Positions 1 to 9,221 are shown, numbered from the stretch's first letter. The stretch is DNA of 64,000 nt from JAAUTT01 sp963846585 (GCA_963846585.1 CAWJWO010000013.1:1-64000); one strand, 5' to 3'. A program made the numbers and translations. Notes: generated by a model from the letters alone, not told the origin.

Positions 1-1565
1 TAAAACATAGCTATATTTTCGGCTCCATGGTGCGATCCGGCGAACATATAATTTTTCCTCCCCAAAGCCAGAGCTCTAATAGAGTTTTCGATTAAGTTAT
101 CTCTATATTTCCAAGTTACCATCTTTAAGATAATTCATCAACGTATCCCAACGGTTTATACAATAATCAAATGCTTTGCCTATGGGACTTTTGGGTAATA
201 CTTTGTCCCTGTTAGCTGCTATAAACTTACTTGGTTTTTTTCGTTTAATATGGGCAATGATTTATCCAGCCTCAAACCATGCCGCATTTGGGCCGATAAC
301 CCATCTTCACGTGCAGTTCTCTCAATAGAATATAACTTTTGAATCAATATCATAACAGTGGATGCCCTTTCCTTATCGTTTTCCAGGGCTCTCTCTACCA
401 TCCGCCTGGCATGTGCCATGCAACCAAGATGTGTTACACCCTAGTTTCGTGCAAAGTGTTCGTAAACGGCATACCCATCTGTTTGTAAATATCCTTTATA
501 AGTCGCTAGATTTTTTAATGGGGCATCCAGTCCCCTTCCTTTGTGATAATCGAAAAATACCGCATTTTGCATTGGTGCATTGTACACCCACATATATCCC
601 TGATGGGTGGCTCCCGGTTTATCACGATCCAGAACTTTTATAGGGCTTTCGTCTACTTGCAAATAAGGGTTTTCTAAAACGTAAGCCTTATGAACTGTAT
701 ATAGTAGACGAATATGATTGGATGTCAAGCTAACCCATGAATCCATTGTGGAGGCAGGAACATGAACACCCTCTTGTTTAAACATTTGTATTTTCCTGTG
801 TAGTGGTATGTGATATACAAATTTATCTACCGTGATATTGGAAAGCAAACCCGGTCCGGCCATACATTTTGGAATGGGTCGATTCAAAGGGGCGATGACC
901 TGTCTTTGAGCACCTGTTTCCTCTTCTTTAGTGATATAAACGCCACGTATATAATCAATTCTCTTTAATCTTCCAGGAATATATTCTAATTCAGAGGTGA
1001 TTTGCTCGCCTATTTTATCCATACCTGAAACATCCTCTGTTGGTTCCAGCAGTACCTTTTCTACTGGTATATGGGATGGTATTTCAAAACGTCCAGGGTG
1101 TGGCTTGGAAGGTTTTGTCCGTTCATAGCTAATTTGTTGCTTGTCAGCTTCTATTACCGCTTCTATCTTTTCATCCCCAAATTCAAAAGGGATCGTTAGC
1201 TGGTCTGGATGCTCATTCGATTCAAAACGCTCCCGTTTGGAACCAAAGAGCATCCTTTGAAACTGGGCTATTTGAAATTTCTGATCTTCTATCGTAATAT
1301 TCTGATCCTCTATTGTTACATTCTGATCCTCTATTGTTACATTCTGATCCTCTATTGTTACATTCTGATCCTCTATTGTTACATTCTGATCCTCTATTGT
1401 TACATTCTGATCCTCTATTGTTACATTCTGATCTTCTATAGTTGAAGTTAGTTTTGTGATTTCAGCAGCAAGATTAGAAATTGCCAATTCTTTTTGAGCA
1501 AGATTTTCCAAAAGAAAAAGTTTTTCTTTTAAAAATTCATGAGGTATATTTTGCTCTGTTTGCAT
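1..1565 (-). pseudogene. tnpC: IS66 transposase TnpC, broken by a nonsense codon and frameshifts
   Basis: This is the IS66 DDE transposase. From the ATG at 1565 the protein shows an N-terminal coiled coil, the FGSKRERF segment typical of the zinc-finger-side region, and the catalytic core (MAGPGLLSNITVDKF, then YLQVDESPIKVLD with a catalytic acid). It stops at an in-frame TAG at 441-443. The same frame resumes as GVTHLGCMAHARR, so this is a nonsense mutation and not the natural end. A second break lies near 220, after which AANRDKVLPKSPIGKAF is readable in another frame. A third lies near 100-110, before NLIENSIRALALGRKNYMF. The 3' end is outside the window. The family is certain; lack of activity follows from the three lesions. 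Confidence 0.9.
1275..1442 (-). repeat. Eight tandem 21-bp repeats encoding coiled-coil heptads in tnpC
   Basis: Eight consecutive 21-bp units encode the heptad TIEDQNV: six exact at protein level, then TIEDQNI and TIEDQKF. A 7-residue period with Ile and Val spaced as coiled-coil core positions extends the N-terminal zipper of TnpC. The near-identity of the DNA units suggests recent slippage expansion. The copies are in phase, so each gain or loss adds or removes exactly one heptad. Confidence 0.9.
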
Positions 1566-1857
1566 AGCATAAATATAGCCAAAAGTATTGATTTCATTAA
1601 CGTTTTAATGGATTATTTTTCTTTAAAATAGCCTGATTTTTTGATCGTTGATTTAATAAAACACCCCTGAAAAAAATCCTTTTTTGAAGCTGTTAAATCT
1701 CTTCTGTTTTAATTTTTCGGTATATGGGTTAATGGGCTGGTAAGGTATCATGCAACCATCCGTAATGCTTGTAAAATAAAGGATTTTTATTACATCACCA
1801 TATGTATTATGTATATATACTTGCGGTTTCTATAAAAAATCTTATATCAAAACACTT

Positions 1858-2205
1858 TTAAGCTCCTTTTTTTAACAAATATCGTTTACGCATTGTCACA
1901 TTCTTCAACGATAACCCTTCTATAATCATGACAAGTTTTGACCAATCAAGGCTACCTTCGGTAATTACCGGAATTTCAAAGTTGCCTCTTTCCAACCTTT
2001 TCCAGTAAAGTACAAAACCTCCGTTTTCCCAATGAAGAAGTTTTACCTGGTTCCGGCGTCGGTTAAAAAAAACATACACTTCTCCACAGGTGGGATTACG
2101 TTCTAATTTGTTACGCACAATCCCGCATAAAGAATCAAAACCGCCACGCATATCCGTGGGGGATGAATATAAATAATATTGGTGGGTGGATGTCAGCGAA
2201 AACAT
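1858..2205 (-). CDS. tnpB: IS66 accessory protein TnpB
   Basis: This 115-residue protein has the full TnpB (IS66 Orf2) signature: YYLYSSPTDMRGGFDSL near the N-terminus, then EVYVFFNRRRNQVKLLHWENGGF and YWKRLERGNFEIP. The length is normal for the family and no lesion is visible. TnpB is needed for IS66 transposition together with TnpA and TnpC, but its biochemical role is poorly defined. It starts 6 bp downstream of the tnpA stop, so the two are probably co-translated. About 290 bp without a gene separate it from tnpC. Confidence 0.93.
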   Translation of the reverse strand: MFSLTSTHQYYLYSSPTDMRGGFDSLCGIVRNKLERNPTCGEVYVFFNRRRNQVKLLHWENGGFVLYWKRLERGNFEIPVITEGSLDWSKLVMIIEGLSLKNVTMRKRYLLKKGA

Positions 2206-2211
2206 AGTCCT

Positions 2212-2541
2212 TTACAGTAAACTGATCAGGGATCGCAACATTGGTAAATCCATTTCCTGATTTAATTTTACTCTTACTCCATTGGGATAGCTGATCTCGA
2301 TTTCAATATTCTTTGCAATGGTTTGTTCAGGCTGTTTGGTCGGTGAGGATATAACGACCGGAATAAATTTCTCTTCGGTTTTTAATTCAGCTTCCCTGTA
2401 TTTCTTGTGCCAATTGTAAAAGGTAGCTGAACTTACTCCGTGTTCTTTGCAATATAATTTCTTTACCATTCCGCTTTCGATGCAGGACTTTACAAATGCA
2501 AATTTTTCTTTCTCGCTTTTTCCCCTTAAATTGCTCCCCAT
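2212..2541 (-). CDS. tnpA: IS66 accessory protein TnpA (helix-turn-helix)
   Basis: This 109-residue protein has an N-terminal helix-turn-helix of the Tnp-1/IS66-OrfA type: KFAFVKSCIESGMVKKLYCKE, then GVSSATFYNWHKKYRE as the recognition helix region. The C-terminal half (IEIEISYPNGVRVKL) matches the usual IS66 TnpA ending. The start ATG at 2541 follows an AT-rich leader with no clear ribosome-binding site, as is usual in Bacteroidota. It is the first gene of the element and is immediately followed by tnpB. Confidence 0.9.
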   Translation of the reverse strand: MGSNLRGKSEKEKFAFVKSCIESGMVKKLYCKEHGVSSATFYNWHKKYREAELKTEEKFIPVVISSPTKQPEQTIAKNIEIEISYPNGVRVKLNQEMDLPMLRSLISLL

Positions 2542-2690
2542 GTTTTTATTTTTGGGGTAAAGTTACCAAGCTTGATTATGACCTCATATATGGGGTTGGT
2601 CGGGGGGATACATAGTTTAGACTGCAAGCCATACTTTAACCAACAATCATGAAAGAGCGAATTGAAAAAATATATATTGAATAAGGTTTT

Positions 2691-4088
2691 ATGATTAAAA
2701 AGTGTACTTCATCGTTCAGAATATATTTATATTTAATTTTTACAATATCTGTTTCGTTGAGGGTAGTTCTTGCTATTGTAAATAAAGGTTATGCTAATGA
2801 TGATCACCTGAAAGTTTCCACTCTGATTGTAGACAAGGGTAAAATTCCTGGGCCATACGATTGTTGGGAATGCAATCAACAAAAATTTTATCATTTTATA
2901 GTTGCAAAACTATGGATTTTTTTAAAACTCAATGTGGATAAAGAGAGATTTATACTTGCTCAATTAATAAATGCAATTGCCGGTATATTCACAATTTTAA
3001 TCTGCTGGCTATTTATTAAAAAGCAACATTTCAGTGAAATTAATAAGCTATATTGTTTTTCTTTGGTTGCATTGAATCCGGGGTTTATTGCTATTAACGC
3101 CCAGGCTTCAAATGATTCCTTTGTTATATTATTCGGAACAATAGTTATTTATTCGCTTTACAAGTTAATGAATAAACCCACTATAAAATATTTCCTTATA
3201 TTACTTACTTCCTCAATTTTGGCTGGAATAACCAAAACAAATTCTTTAGTTTTAATAGTGTGTGTGATTTGTGTGCTGATGATTAAAATAGCAATTAACA
3301 GGAACTTTAAATTCTCACTCAATATAGGATATTTGGGTGGCCTCATCATCTATTTAACAGCGATATTTATCATAGTGGGGTATTTTGGTGAATATTTCAG
3401 TAATTATAAAAAATATGGTAAACCACTTGTTTATACTGTTCCAATTGGCGAAATGCCAAACTTATTTAAAAAAACAAATTTTTTCCGACCAGGTGTTCAG
3501 TCAATAATCGGGGGATATTTTACTTTTAGAATTGTTGATATGGTTAAACATCCTATAATTACAAGTGACAAATATTCCTATCCATTTCATAGAACATCTG
3601 TTTGGTCACAATTATATGGCAGGGCCAATTTTATCTATTTCGATGACTGGCCTCCGGGTCCATGGCAATGCCGTGATCCAAAAATGCTGATTGTAGGCAG
3701 GATAACTTTATTTCTTGCTTTGTTTCCTTTGTTAATTTTTTTATTTGGCCTGTTTATCGATTTTAGGATATGGTCTGCATTATTCTTAATGGGAAATGCA
3801 GATTTTTTAAAAGACAATAATGAATGGATATTTCATATTTTTATATTAGGGTACTTGGTTTTTATTATACTATTTACAGCAATAGGCAGAGATTATAGCT
3901 ATATGAAAATGATTTACATATTTCCGGGGGTATTGGCAATATTGATTCCTCTGTTAAAAGGAGGTGATTATGTATATCGACATATTCTGAAAAACAGGAT
4001 TATATTTATATTATTTCATGCCATTATCTTTGTCCTGCTTATTTCCTATCTGGTCCCGATTATAAATTTAATTTCAAAATTGGCTTGA
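2691..4088 (+). CDS. Polytopic membrane glycosyltransferase, GT39/ArnT-like
   Basis: This is a 465-residue, very hydrophobic protein with roughly ten membrane segments. The first helix (residues about 10-30) is followed by a periplasmic loop holding adjacent acidic residues in NKGYANDDHLK. That is the position where GT39, GT83 and related GT-C enzymes carry the catalytic aspartate. A cysteine-containing loop (YDCWECNQQKFYHF) follows. GT-C enzymes move sugars from polyprenyl-phosphate donors to protein or lipid acceptors on the outer face of the membrane. The donor and acceptor cannot be read here. The gene stands alone beside the IS66 element, so no pathway context is available. A non-enzymatic membrane protein of similar fold is the main alternative. 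Confidence 0.6.
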   Translation: MIKKCTSSFRIYLYLIFTISVSLRVVLAIVNKGYANDDHLKVSTLIVDKGKIPGPYDCWECNQQKFYHFIVAKLWIFLKLNVDKERFILAQLINAIAGIFTILICWLFIKKQHFSEINKLYCFSLVALNPGFIAINAQASNDSFVILFGTIVIYSLYKLMNKPTIKYFLILLTSSILAGITKTNSLVLIVCVICVLMIKIAINRNFKFSLNIGYLGGLIIYLTAIFIIVGYFGEYFSNYKKYGKPLVYTVPIGEMPNLFKKTNFFRPGVQSIIGGYFTFRIVDMVKHPIITSDKYSYPFHRTSVWSQLYGRANFIYFDDWPPGPWQCRDPKMLIVGRITLFLALFPLLIFLFGLFIDFRIWSALFLMGNADFLKDNNEWIFHIFILGYLVFIILFTAIGRDYSYMKMIYIFPGVLAILIPLLKGGDYVYRHILKNRIIFILFHAIIFVLLISYLVPIINLISKLA

Positions 4089-4121
4089 TTTTAAATTTTT
4101 GTTAACTTTCTGTTTACCACA

Positions 4122-4928
4122 TTAATCATATTCAGGAGTAATAGTAGTAATGATAATTTCATTAGTTGCAATTGTATCATCTGTAGAAGTCAATTTGGCA
4201 TTCCCAATTAAATGTATTTTTTCTCCTGACTTTTCAACCTTTTCGGCAGTATAGTTAATCATGTGAGCATGAAGAACTCTTTTAAATACTGTAACATCAA
4301 CTTTGTCTGGAAAAAATGTTCCTTTTTGTATTAAACCAGACCTAAATTCATGGGTTAATCGGTTTAATTTTAACAGACTGAAATATGCACTTACTCCTTT
4401 CCATGTGAACTTAATATCACTACCAATTATTTCATCATTTTCTGTCCACATACTTTTACAGGAAAGGCTTAAATCCATTTTATTACTTAAAAAATCTTCA
4501 GACGGTTTAGATTCATTTACAATATTATACGATTTGTCATTTATTTGAGCCCTACTTTTTGTAACTATTGCAAATAATCCACAAGCTATTATCGAAAAGG
4601 CTATTGATAAAATTGTAATTTTTTTCATTGTTTTTGTTTTTAAGTTAAATAAGTCAAGTACATATCTATAAAATTGCTCGAGCCAATTGGTTATAACAAA
4701 TTCAGTTTTACTGAACCTATTTTGGATAATTAAAGATGAATCATAAATGTTAAAATCAAGAGCGGTAAAAATTACTTTGATCGTGTAACTCCTTGGCATG
4801 ACTTCTCCGGATTCAACCCGCTGAAGTGTCCTCACACTTAAGTTACATTTTTCGACTAGTTCTTCTTGAGTTAAGCCTTTTGCTTTTCTCAATTCAATAA
4901 TCTTTTTACCTAATTCAGGTTGATTCAT
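4122..4928 (-). CDS. XRE-type regulator with membrane anchor and extracytoplasmic domain
   Basis: Residues 1-65 form a Cro/C1-type helix-turn-helix (GKKIIELRKAKGLTQEELVE, then LSVRTLQRVESGEVMPRS). A hydrophobic segment near residues 103-122 (ITILSIAFSIIACGLFAIV) is followed by about 145 residues that would lie outside the cytoplasm. A DNA-binding head tethered to the membrane with an outer domain suggests a one-component sensor that reads an envelope signal; that role is inferred. The outer domain matches no family I recognise. It has beta-rich segments such as KIHLIGNAKLTSTDD. The gene converges on the glycosyltransferase with a 33-bp gap. Confidence 0.75.
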   Translation of the reverse strand: MNQPELGKKIIELRKAKGLTQEELVEKCNLSVRTLQRVESGEVMPRSYTIKVIFTALDFNIYDSSLIIQNRFSKTEFVITNWLEQFYRYVLDLFNLKTKTMKKITILSIAFSIIACGLFAIVTKSRAQINDKSYNIVNESKPSEDFLSNKMDLSLSCKSMWTENDEIIGSDIKFTWKGVSAYFSLLKLNRLTHEFRSGLIQKGTFFPDKVDVTVFKRVLHAHMINYTAEKVEKSGEKIHLIGNAKLTSTDDTIATNEIIITTITPEYD

Positions 4929-5068
4929 AATTCATTGAAATTTTGAGCAAGATTAAATATTAACTTAAAAACTAAACACGAATTTATTTGTATTTAGCCT
5001 GACTAAAAGACGACATTAACCTGACACTTGAATAATAGCTTATTTATCAGGATATTTTAAAATATACA

Positions 5069-5424
5069 CTATCTTATTTTGAGCCTATACCAGGCACTAT
5101 AAGGACATGATTTTGCCAAGGCATCCGGAAGATATTTGTCAACCACTGACCAGATAATATTCCAGCTATCTGCAAAACATCGTTCCACATCTTTCATTTC
5201 AGAACCTCGCGGGGGGATACGACCTATAGCAGGCCCAAACGCAAAGTGCAGCAGCTCCGCATCACCATGTATAAATTCAATATCCGGGTTTGCCTTTTTG
5301 GCCTCCGGCGGGCAATACGAAGAGCGCGCTTTGTCGAATCAATCCCTGTTACATTCCATCCATTTCCGGCCAAATAAATTGAGGGCCGTATTGTTTTGTT
5401 AATATATCCGGAGCATGTCACCAC
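5069..5424 (-). pseudogene. Class I SAM-dependent methyltransferase remnant
   Basis: The minus strand first reads YLAGNGWNVTGIDSTKRALRIAR, the glycine-rich loop plus acidic beta-2 end of a class I methyltransferase. After a frame change near 5300 it reads KKANPDIEFIHGDAELLHF, then jumps to VERCFADSWNIIWSVVDKYL and ends KSCPYSAWYRLKIR at a TAG (5069-5071). The upstream part of the SAM loop, part of the middle and an intact start are all missing, so the gene is dead. Its family is clear; its former substrate is not. It lies directly downstream of yoeB. Confidence 0.75.
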
Positions 5425-5433
5425 ACGTATTTT

Positions 5434-5691
5434 TTAATCATAATGAAATCTGCATTTCACTATCAATAATTCATCTCCTTTAACCTGGTAAATCAATCTG
5501 TGTTCATCTGTTATCCGCCGGGACCAAAATCCTTTATATTTATATTTAAGAGGTTCAGGTTTACCCATACCGGTATATAGAGTCCTTGAAATATCCTTTA
5601 TCAAATCGTTTATCCTTGCCAGGATTTTTTTATCAGTTTTAAGCCAATACTGATAATCTTCCCAGGATTCGTCAACAAAAATATATTTCAT
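5434..5691 (-). CDS. yoeB: YoeB-family mRNA interferase toxin
   Basis: This 85-residue protein spans the complete Txe/YoeB fold. It carries the conserved WEDYQYW start, KPEPLKYKYKGFWSRRI in the middle, and the catalytic tail CRFHYD with the His-Tyr pair of the family. YoeB cleaves mRNA in the ribosomal A site and is neutralised by YefM. The start ATG overlaps the yefM stop by one base (TAATG), so translation is coupled and antitoxin is made first. All landmark residues are present, so the toxin is probably active. Confidence 0.95.
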   Translation of the reverse strand: MKYIFVDESWEDYQYWLKTDKKILARINDLIKDISRTLYTGMGKPEPLKYKYKGFWSRRITDEHRLIYQVKGDELLIVKCRFHYD

Positions 5692-5942
5692 TAGTCTGCC
5701 AGGTCTTTAACAAAGGCTTTACCCTTTTTAGCTTTTTCAATTGCTGAATCTAATCTTTTTTCATTAGTTCTGGAGGATAACTCATGTTGTGTAGCACATA
5801 GTGAATTATATTCATTTAAAGAGATTACAACTACGCCGGTATCCTTTCCCCGATTTATTATCAGAGTTTCGAAGTTGTCGCTCACATCATCAAGATATTT
5901 TTTTATATCCTTCCGGAAATCCGAAATTGTTGTTGTTATCAT
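5691..5942 (-). CDS. yefM: YefM-family antitoxin (Phd/YefM fold)
   Basis: The antitoxin partner of YoeB has a Phd/YefM N-terminal domain (TISDFRKDIKKYLDDV, then LIINRGKDTGVVVISLNEYN) and a charged C-terminal toxin-binding tail. I chose the ATG at 5942. The longer reading from 5996 adds a hydrophobic stretch of 18 residues that is foreign to the family and starts upstream of the predicted transcription start. A perfect 16-bp palindrome lies 1 bp upstream of the chosen start and overlaps the promoter, which fits autorepression by YefM and YefM-YoeB. Confidence 0.93.
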   Translation of the reverse strand: MITTTISDFRKDIKKYLDDVSDNFETLIINRGKDTGVVVISLNEYNSLCATQHELSSRTNEKRLDSAIEKAKKGKAFVKDLAD

Positions 5943-5943
5943 A

Positions 5944-5990
5944 GTACAAAATTTTGTACAAAAATACGTACATAATATTATAATTCCAAA
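5944..5990 (-). promoter_or_regulatory. yefM-yoeB promoter overlapped by a palindromic operator
   Basis: Reading the minus strand, TTTG (5987-5990), a 20-bp spacer and TATTTTTG (5959-5966) fit the Bacteroidota sigma-ABfr promoter (-33 TTTG, -7 TAnnTTTG). The predicted transcript start is near 5952, giving a leader of about 10 nt. The perfect palindrome GTACAAAATTTTGTAC (5944-5959) covers that start and contains the TGTACA core (5955-5960) known as the YefM operator core in E. coli. A second GTAC lies within the spacer at 5968-5971. Confidence 0.75.
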
Positions 5991-6037
5991 TAACATCCAA
6001 CAACTATTTAGAGTAATTCTTTTTTTGGAATATTCAA

Positions 6038-6067
6038 AGCACTATGTACTAAGCACTATGCACTATA
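6038..6067. repeat. Short CACTATG/AAGCACTA array
   Basis: About 30 bp of imperfect tandem AGCACTATG-type units. The reverse complement is the TAGTGCATAGTGCTTAG word that recurs at 14507-14538 and 46052-46141. It runs up to the end of the T9SS-sorted protein gene. Confidence 0.7.
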
Positions 6068-7996
6068 TTAATTCTGCAATATCATTTTCCCAGTCACTAC
6101 CGTCTCATTAGTGGTTAAAACGTAAATATAAATTCCGTCAGATAACCTGGCAGGAGTATATTCCACATTTTGTGAACCATCAGTCATATCCTCATTTAAA
6201 AGGGTAGAAATAACATTTCCAGACAAATCGTAAACCGTTAACTTAACATGTGTCGGATTTGAAAGTGTAATTGTGAATGTTGTTGCACTGTTAAATGGAT
6301 TAGGATTGTTGCTTACTTTAACTGCAGTTGCCCCTGTCGCAAAATTGACAGCGGATATAGTTGTTTTTGTTGCGGCTTCTGCCCTGAAAGCTGATTTTAT
6401 CAGTGCAGTATCAGTTGATTCATCCAAAGCAACCGGAGTTGATAACCAGATTAATGAACCAACAGGCAATCCGTCAATTGATGATATTAAGCTGTCATTT
6501 ATTGCAAAATTTTCTTTTAAATCAGTAAATGCGGTTATTCCACCTGTAGATGAATCTGCAGGATATTCTTTTCCGCCAGGGCCCGGGAATGTTGCCGGAT
6601 CAAAATCACCGAATGCAAACCTTGCATATGCACTGGGATTTTTAGCATTTGGATAAGCTGCAGGAGCTGCCACACCCGGAACTTGATATGCTAAAGAACT
6701 TCTGTTAAATTGAATAAATACATTAGCCATAGCAGTATCCAGTGTAGGTTGCGCAAAGCCAAGAGCTGATGCCGGCAAATTATATATCCGGTTGGATTCA
6801 GAAATAATTATGTTTTTATATTCTTTAGCCAAATTAACAGCCCTTGAATTTACAAATGTTTCAGGAACATTTACAACACGAAAAGGAGGTTTCTTTTCAC
6901 TTGGATAAGTTAAATAAGAAGATGCAGTATTAGCAATACCGTCATTAGGAATGCCGGTTATGTAATCAACGAATACTTTTGTTGTGTCGGAAACAATAAT
7001 ATTATTAGCTGCATACCATTTTATTTTATTAATACCAATTAAATCCTGATTTGGTTTCCCGTCAATTAAATATACAGGTTGAATGAGTTTACAATTTATA
7101 GTATCGACTCCAGTTATTCCTGCAGGTAATCCATTAGGGTCTTCAGTTTTGGCAGCAATTATATTTACAGAATCATCACCAGCCATATTACTATTTACAA
7201 TAATGTTATTTGTAAAATAACATTCCAGGAAACTGGCATCCAAAAATGGATATTTAATGCTGTTGATGATTGTATTATGGTTTATTAATGCGAAAGCAGT
7301 CAGTGAATTTTGTTGAAGCACCAATAGTCCTGAACCTGTTGAGGTATTATTTTCATAAACTAAAGTGTCAACCGGAACTTTAGCATATAAAGCCCTGCCT
7401 GCCCACCATTGTTTTCCATTAAAATAATCGCGGAAATAATTGCCTCTTAAAAAAGCTTTGGCACCTTGCGTTACACCTTGCATGCCAAACAATGAAATAT
7501 CGCAGAATTCAAATAAATTATTTTCAGCAACCAAAGTATGAAAATTACCAGTAATAGCCCATTCCTGTTCGAGAGGAGGATAAGCACCCTGCAAATCTTC
7601 GCTTTCGTATTGGATGTTTTTTATTGTTAAATTACAGTTAAGAGAGTTAGTTGTTACTGCATGACTATTAACTTCTTGTTTGACAAGTACAGGTCTCTGT
7701 TTTCCAGCAGGAACAATGCCAATAATAGAAAGTGTACCATTCGGGTTGTTAACATTTAAACCGTCATTTTGATAATAAATACCGCCTGCCTGCAACACAT
7801 AGACCCTATTAGAGTCATTCCTAAGGCCTTTAGAATTGATATCTCCATTTATAACCGTTTCAAAATTTCCGGGAATACCAGGGGTAATAATAATTGTATC
7901 ACCTGTTCCTTTGGTAAAGATTCCGGTTTGTGCATTCACTATTTTTACCAATAAAAAGCTACAAACAACAATACTAAATAAATATTTAATTTTCAT
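6068..7996 (-). CDS. Secreted protein with type IX secretion C-terminal sorting domain
   Basis: This 642-residue protein begins with a Sec signal peptide (MKIKYLFSIVVCSFLLVKIVNA, cleaved before QTG). It ends with an about 80-residue type A T9SS sorting domain: NNPNPFNSATTFTITL, then KLTVYDLSGNVISTLL, then GIYIYVLTTNETVV and a final GKMILQN. Such proteins cross the outer membrane through T9SS and are released or anchored to A-LPS. The middle, roughly residues 40-450, has recurrent NNT/NNIIVNS patterns that suggest a right-handed parallel beta-helix. No catalytic motif was recognised. No T9SS component gene lies in the window. Confidence 0.85.
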   Translation of the reverse strand: MKIKYLFSIVVCSFLLVKIVNAQTGIFTKGTGDTIIITPGIPGNFETVINGDINSKGLRNDSNRVYVLQAGGIYYQNDGLNVNNPNGTLSIIGIVPAGKQRPVLVKQEVNSHAVTTNSLNCNLTIKNIQYESEDLQGAYPPLEQEWAITGNFHTLVAENNLFEFCDISLFGMQGVTQGAKAFLRGNYFRDYFNGKQWWAGRALYAKVPVDTLVYENNTSTGSGLLVLQQNSLTAFALINHNTIINSIKYPFLDASFLECYFTNNIIVNSNMAGDDSVNIIAAKTEDPNGLPAGITGVDTINCKLIQPVYLIDGKPNQDLIGINKIKWYAANNIIVSDTTKVFVDYITGIPNDGIANTASSYLTYPSEKKPPFRVVNVPETFVNSRAVNLAKEYKNIIISESNRIYNLPASALGFAQPTLDTAMANVFIQFNRSSLAYQVPGVAAPAAYPNAKNPSAYARFAFGDFDPATFPGPGGKEYPADSSTGGITAFTDLKENFAINDSLISSIDGLPVGSLIWLSTPVALDESTDTALIKSAFRAEAATKTTISAVNFATGATAVKVSNNPNPFNSATTFTITLSNPTHVKLTVYDLSGNVISTLLNEDMTDGSQNVEYTPARLSDGIYIYVLTTNETVVTGKMILQN

Positions 7997-8023
7997 ATGA
8001 TTACGATTTTATATGTAAGGAAA

Positions 8024-8061
8024 ACCAACAACCAACAACCAACAACCAACAACTAACAACT
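8024..8061. repeat. Heptamer array (ACCAACA / ACTAACA)
   Basis: Just over five tandem 7-bp units, mostly ACCAACA with ACTAACA at the end. This is the same heptamer family as the long array before coaX and the short arrays near 17260 and 19256. It overlaps the last bases of the trans-sulfuration enzyme gene. Confidence 0.85.
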
Positions 8062-9216
8062 ATTAAACGCCTGGTCAAGATCAGCTATTAAATCATCAAC
8101 ATGTTCAATTCCAACAGATACTCTTATTAAGGATTCTGAAATTCCGGCATGTTCCTGTTCTTCTTTCGACATTGAAGAATGGGTCATAGTAGAAGGATTC
8201 TCTATCAGTGATTCAACACCACCCAGGCTCTCCGCCAATATAAATAGTTTTAAACTGCCAAGGAATTTTTTAACTTTATCAAGGTTCCCTTCCAATTCAA
8301 AAGAAATCATTCCTCCAAAACCTCTTGATTGTTTTTTTAATAAATCGTACTGGGGAAATGATTTAAGTCCCGGATAAAGCACTCTTTTAACTTTAGAATG
8401 TTTTTCCAGGTAATCAGCAAGTATTAAAGCATTTCTTTCATGCGCAGCCATCCGGACAGGTAAAGTTTTTAAACCCCGCAGCACAAGGTACGAATCAAAT
8501 GGTGATAATACATTGCCGGTAGAGTTTTGAATATGTCGCAGCTTATCATAAATATTACTGTCATTCAACATTATAGCACCGCTTAATACGTCACAATGGC
8601 CTCCAAGATATTTGGTTCCGCTGTGAACTACAATGTCAGCACCCCAATCCAGGGGATTTTGAAGGAAAGGTGTCAGGAATGTATTATCTACCACAACAAG
8701 CAAACCATGATTTTTAGCTATTCTTGAAATAGATTCAAAATCAGCAATTTTCATAAGGGGATTGGTGGGCGACTCAAGCCATATTATTCTTGTGTTTGGT
8801 TTAATGTGTTTTAACAGGGTTTGTTCATCATTAACATCAATATAATCAGCAGTTATACCAAATACATTGAAAACTGAATTAACCAGTCGTTTGGTACCAC
8901 CGTATAAATCGTCAAAACCTATGATATGGTCGTTGCTTTTCAATAAACTTAACATAACTGTAGTTTCAGCAGCCATACCTGATGCAAAAACAAGGCCATA
9001 TTTAGCATTTTCAATTACTGCCAGCTGATTTTCAAGGGCATTGCGTGTGGGATTATCAGAGCGGATATATTCGTAAGCACCTGGTTTGTCAATTTGTTCC
9101 CAGTAAAAAGTTGTAGAAAGATGAATTGGAGTAACTACATCTTGTGTTTTAAATTGTTTATAATGATTACTAACATCTCCATAACGTACTGAATTGGTTT
9201 CTTTTTTATCATGCAT
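8053..9216 (-). CDS. Trans-sulfuration PLP enzyme (cystathionine gamma-synthase/lyase family)
   Basis: This is a 387-residue Cys/Met-metabolism PLP enzyme of normal length. It has the tyrosine-containing EYIRSDNPTRNALE segment, the SGMAAETTVM phosphate-binding loop, VVDNTFLTPFLQNPLDWGAD, and the PLP-lysine motif HSGTKYLGGH. The C-terminal substrate segment (LAESLGGVESLIENPSTMTH) is conserved. These enzymes join or cleave cystathionine or its activated homoserine precursors in methionine and cysteine metabolism. Sequence alone does not separate gamma-synthase, gamma-lyase and O-acetylhomoserine sulfhydrylase, so no symbol is given. The gene is monocistronic and flanked by repeat arrays on both sides. 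Confidence 0.88.
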   Translation of the reverse strand: MHDKKETNSVRYGDVSNHYKQFKTQDVVTPIHLSTTFYWEQIDKPGAYEYIRSDNPTRNALENQLAVIENAKYGLVFASGMAAETTVMLSLLKSNDHIIGFDDLYGGTKRLVNSVFNVFGITADYIDVNDEQTLLKHIKPNTRIIWLESPTNPLMKIADFESISRIAKNHGLLVVVDNTFLTPFLQNPLDWGADIVVHSGTKYLGGHCDVLSGAIMLNDSNIYDKLRHIQNSTGNVLSPFDSYLVLRGLKTLPVRMAAHERNALILADYLEKHSKVKRVLYPGLKSFPQYDLLKKQSRGFGGMISFELEGNLDKVKKFLGSLKLFILAESLGGVESLIENPSTMTHSSMSKEEQEHAGISESLIRVSVGIEHVDDLIADLDQAFNSC

Positions 9217-9221
9217 AATTT

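Larger units (their letters stand above)
1..2640 (-). mobile_element. IS66-family insertion sequence, partial and decaying
   Basis: Three minus-strand genes lie in the order tnpA, tnpB, tnpC, which is the standard IS66 set. The tnpC end runs off the left edge of the window, so that terminus cannot be seen. The tnpA-side end probably lies between about 2600 and 2640, where the distinctive GGTCGGGGGGATACA stretch gives way to ordinary intergenic DNA. No terminal inverted repeat or target duplication could be matched because the partner end is missing. tnpC carries at least three lesions while tnpA and tnpB look intact, so this copy is probably immobile by itself. Confidence 0.85.

Noticed and set aside
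1209..1445. Plus-strand frame with repeated ILILYCY units
   Set aside because: It is the antisense of the tnpC heptad repeats; a 21-bp repeat leaves all frames open.
5136..5402. Plus-strand 88-codon frame
   Set aside because: The minus strand clearly encodes methyltransferase remnants over the same bases.
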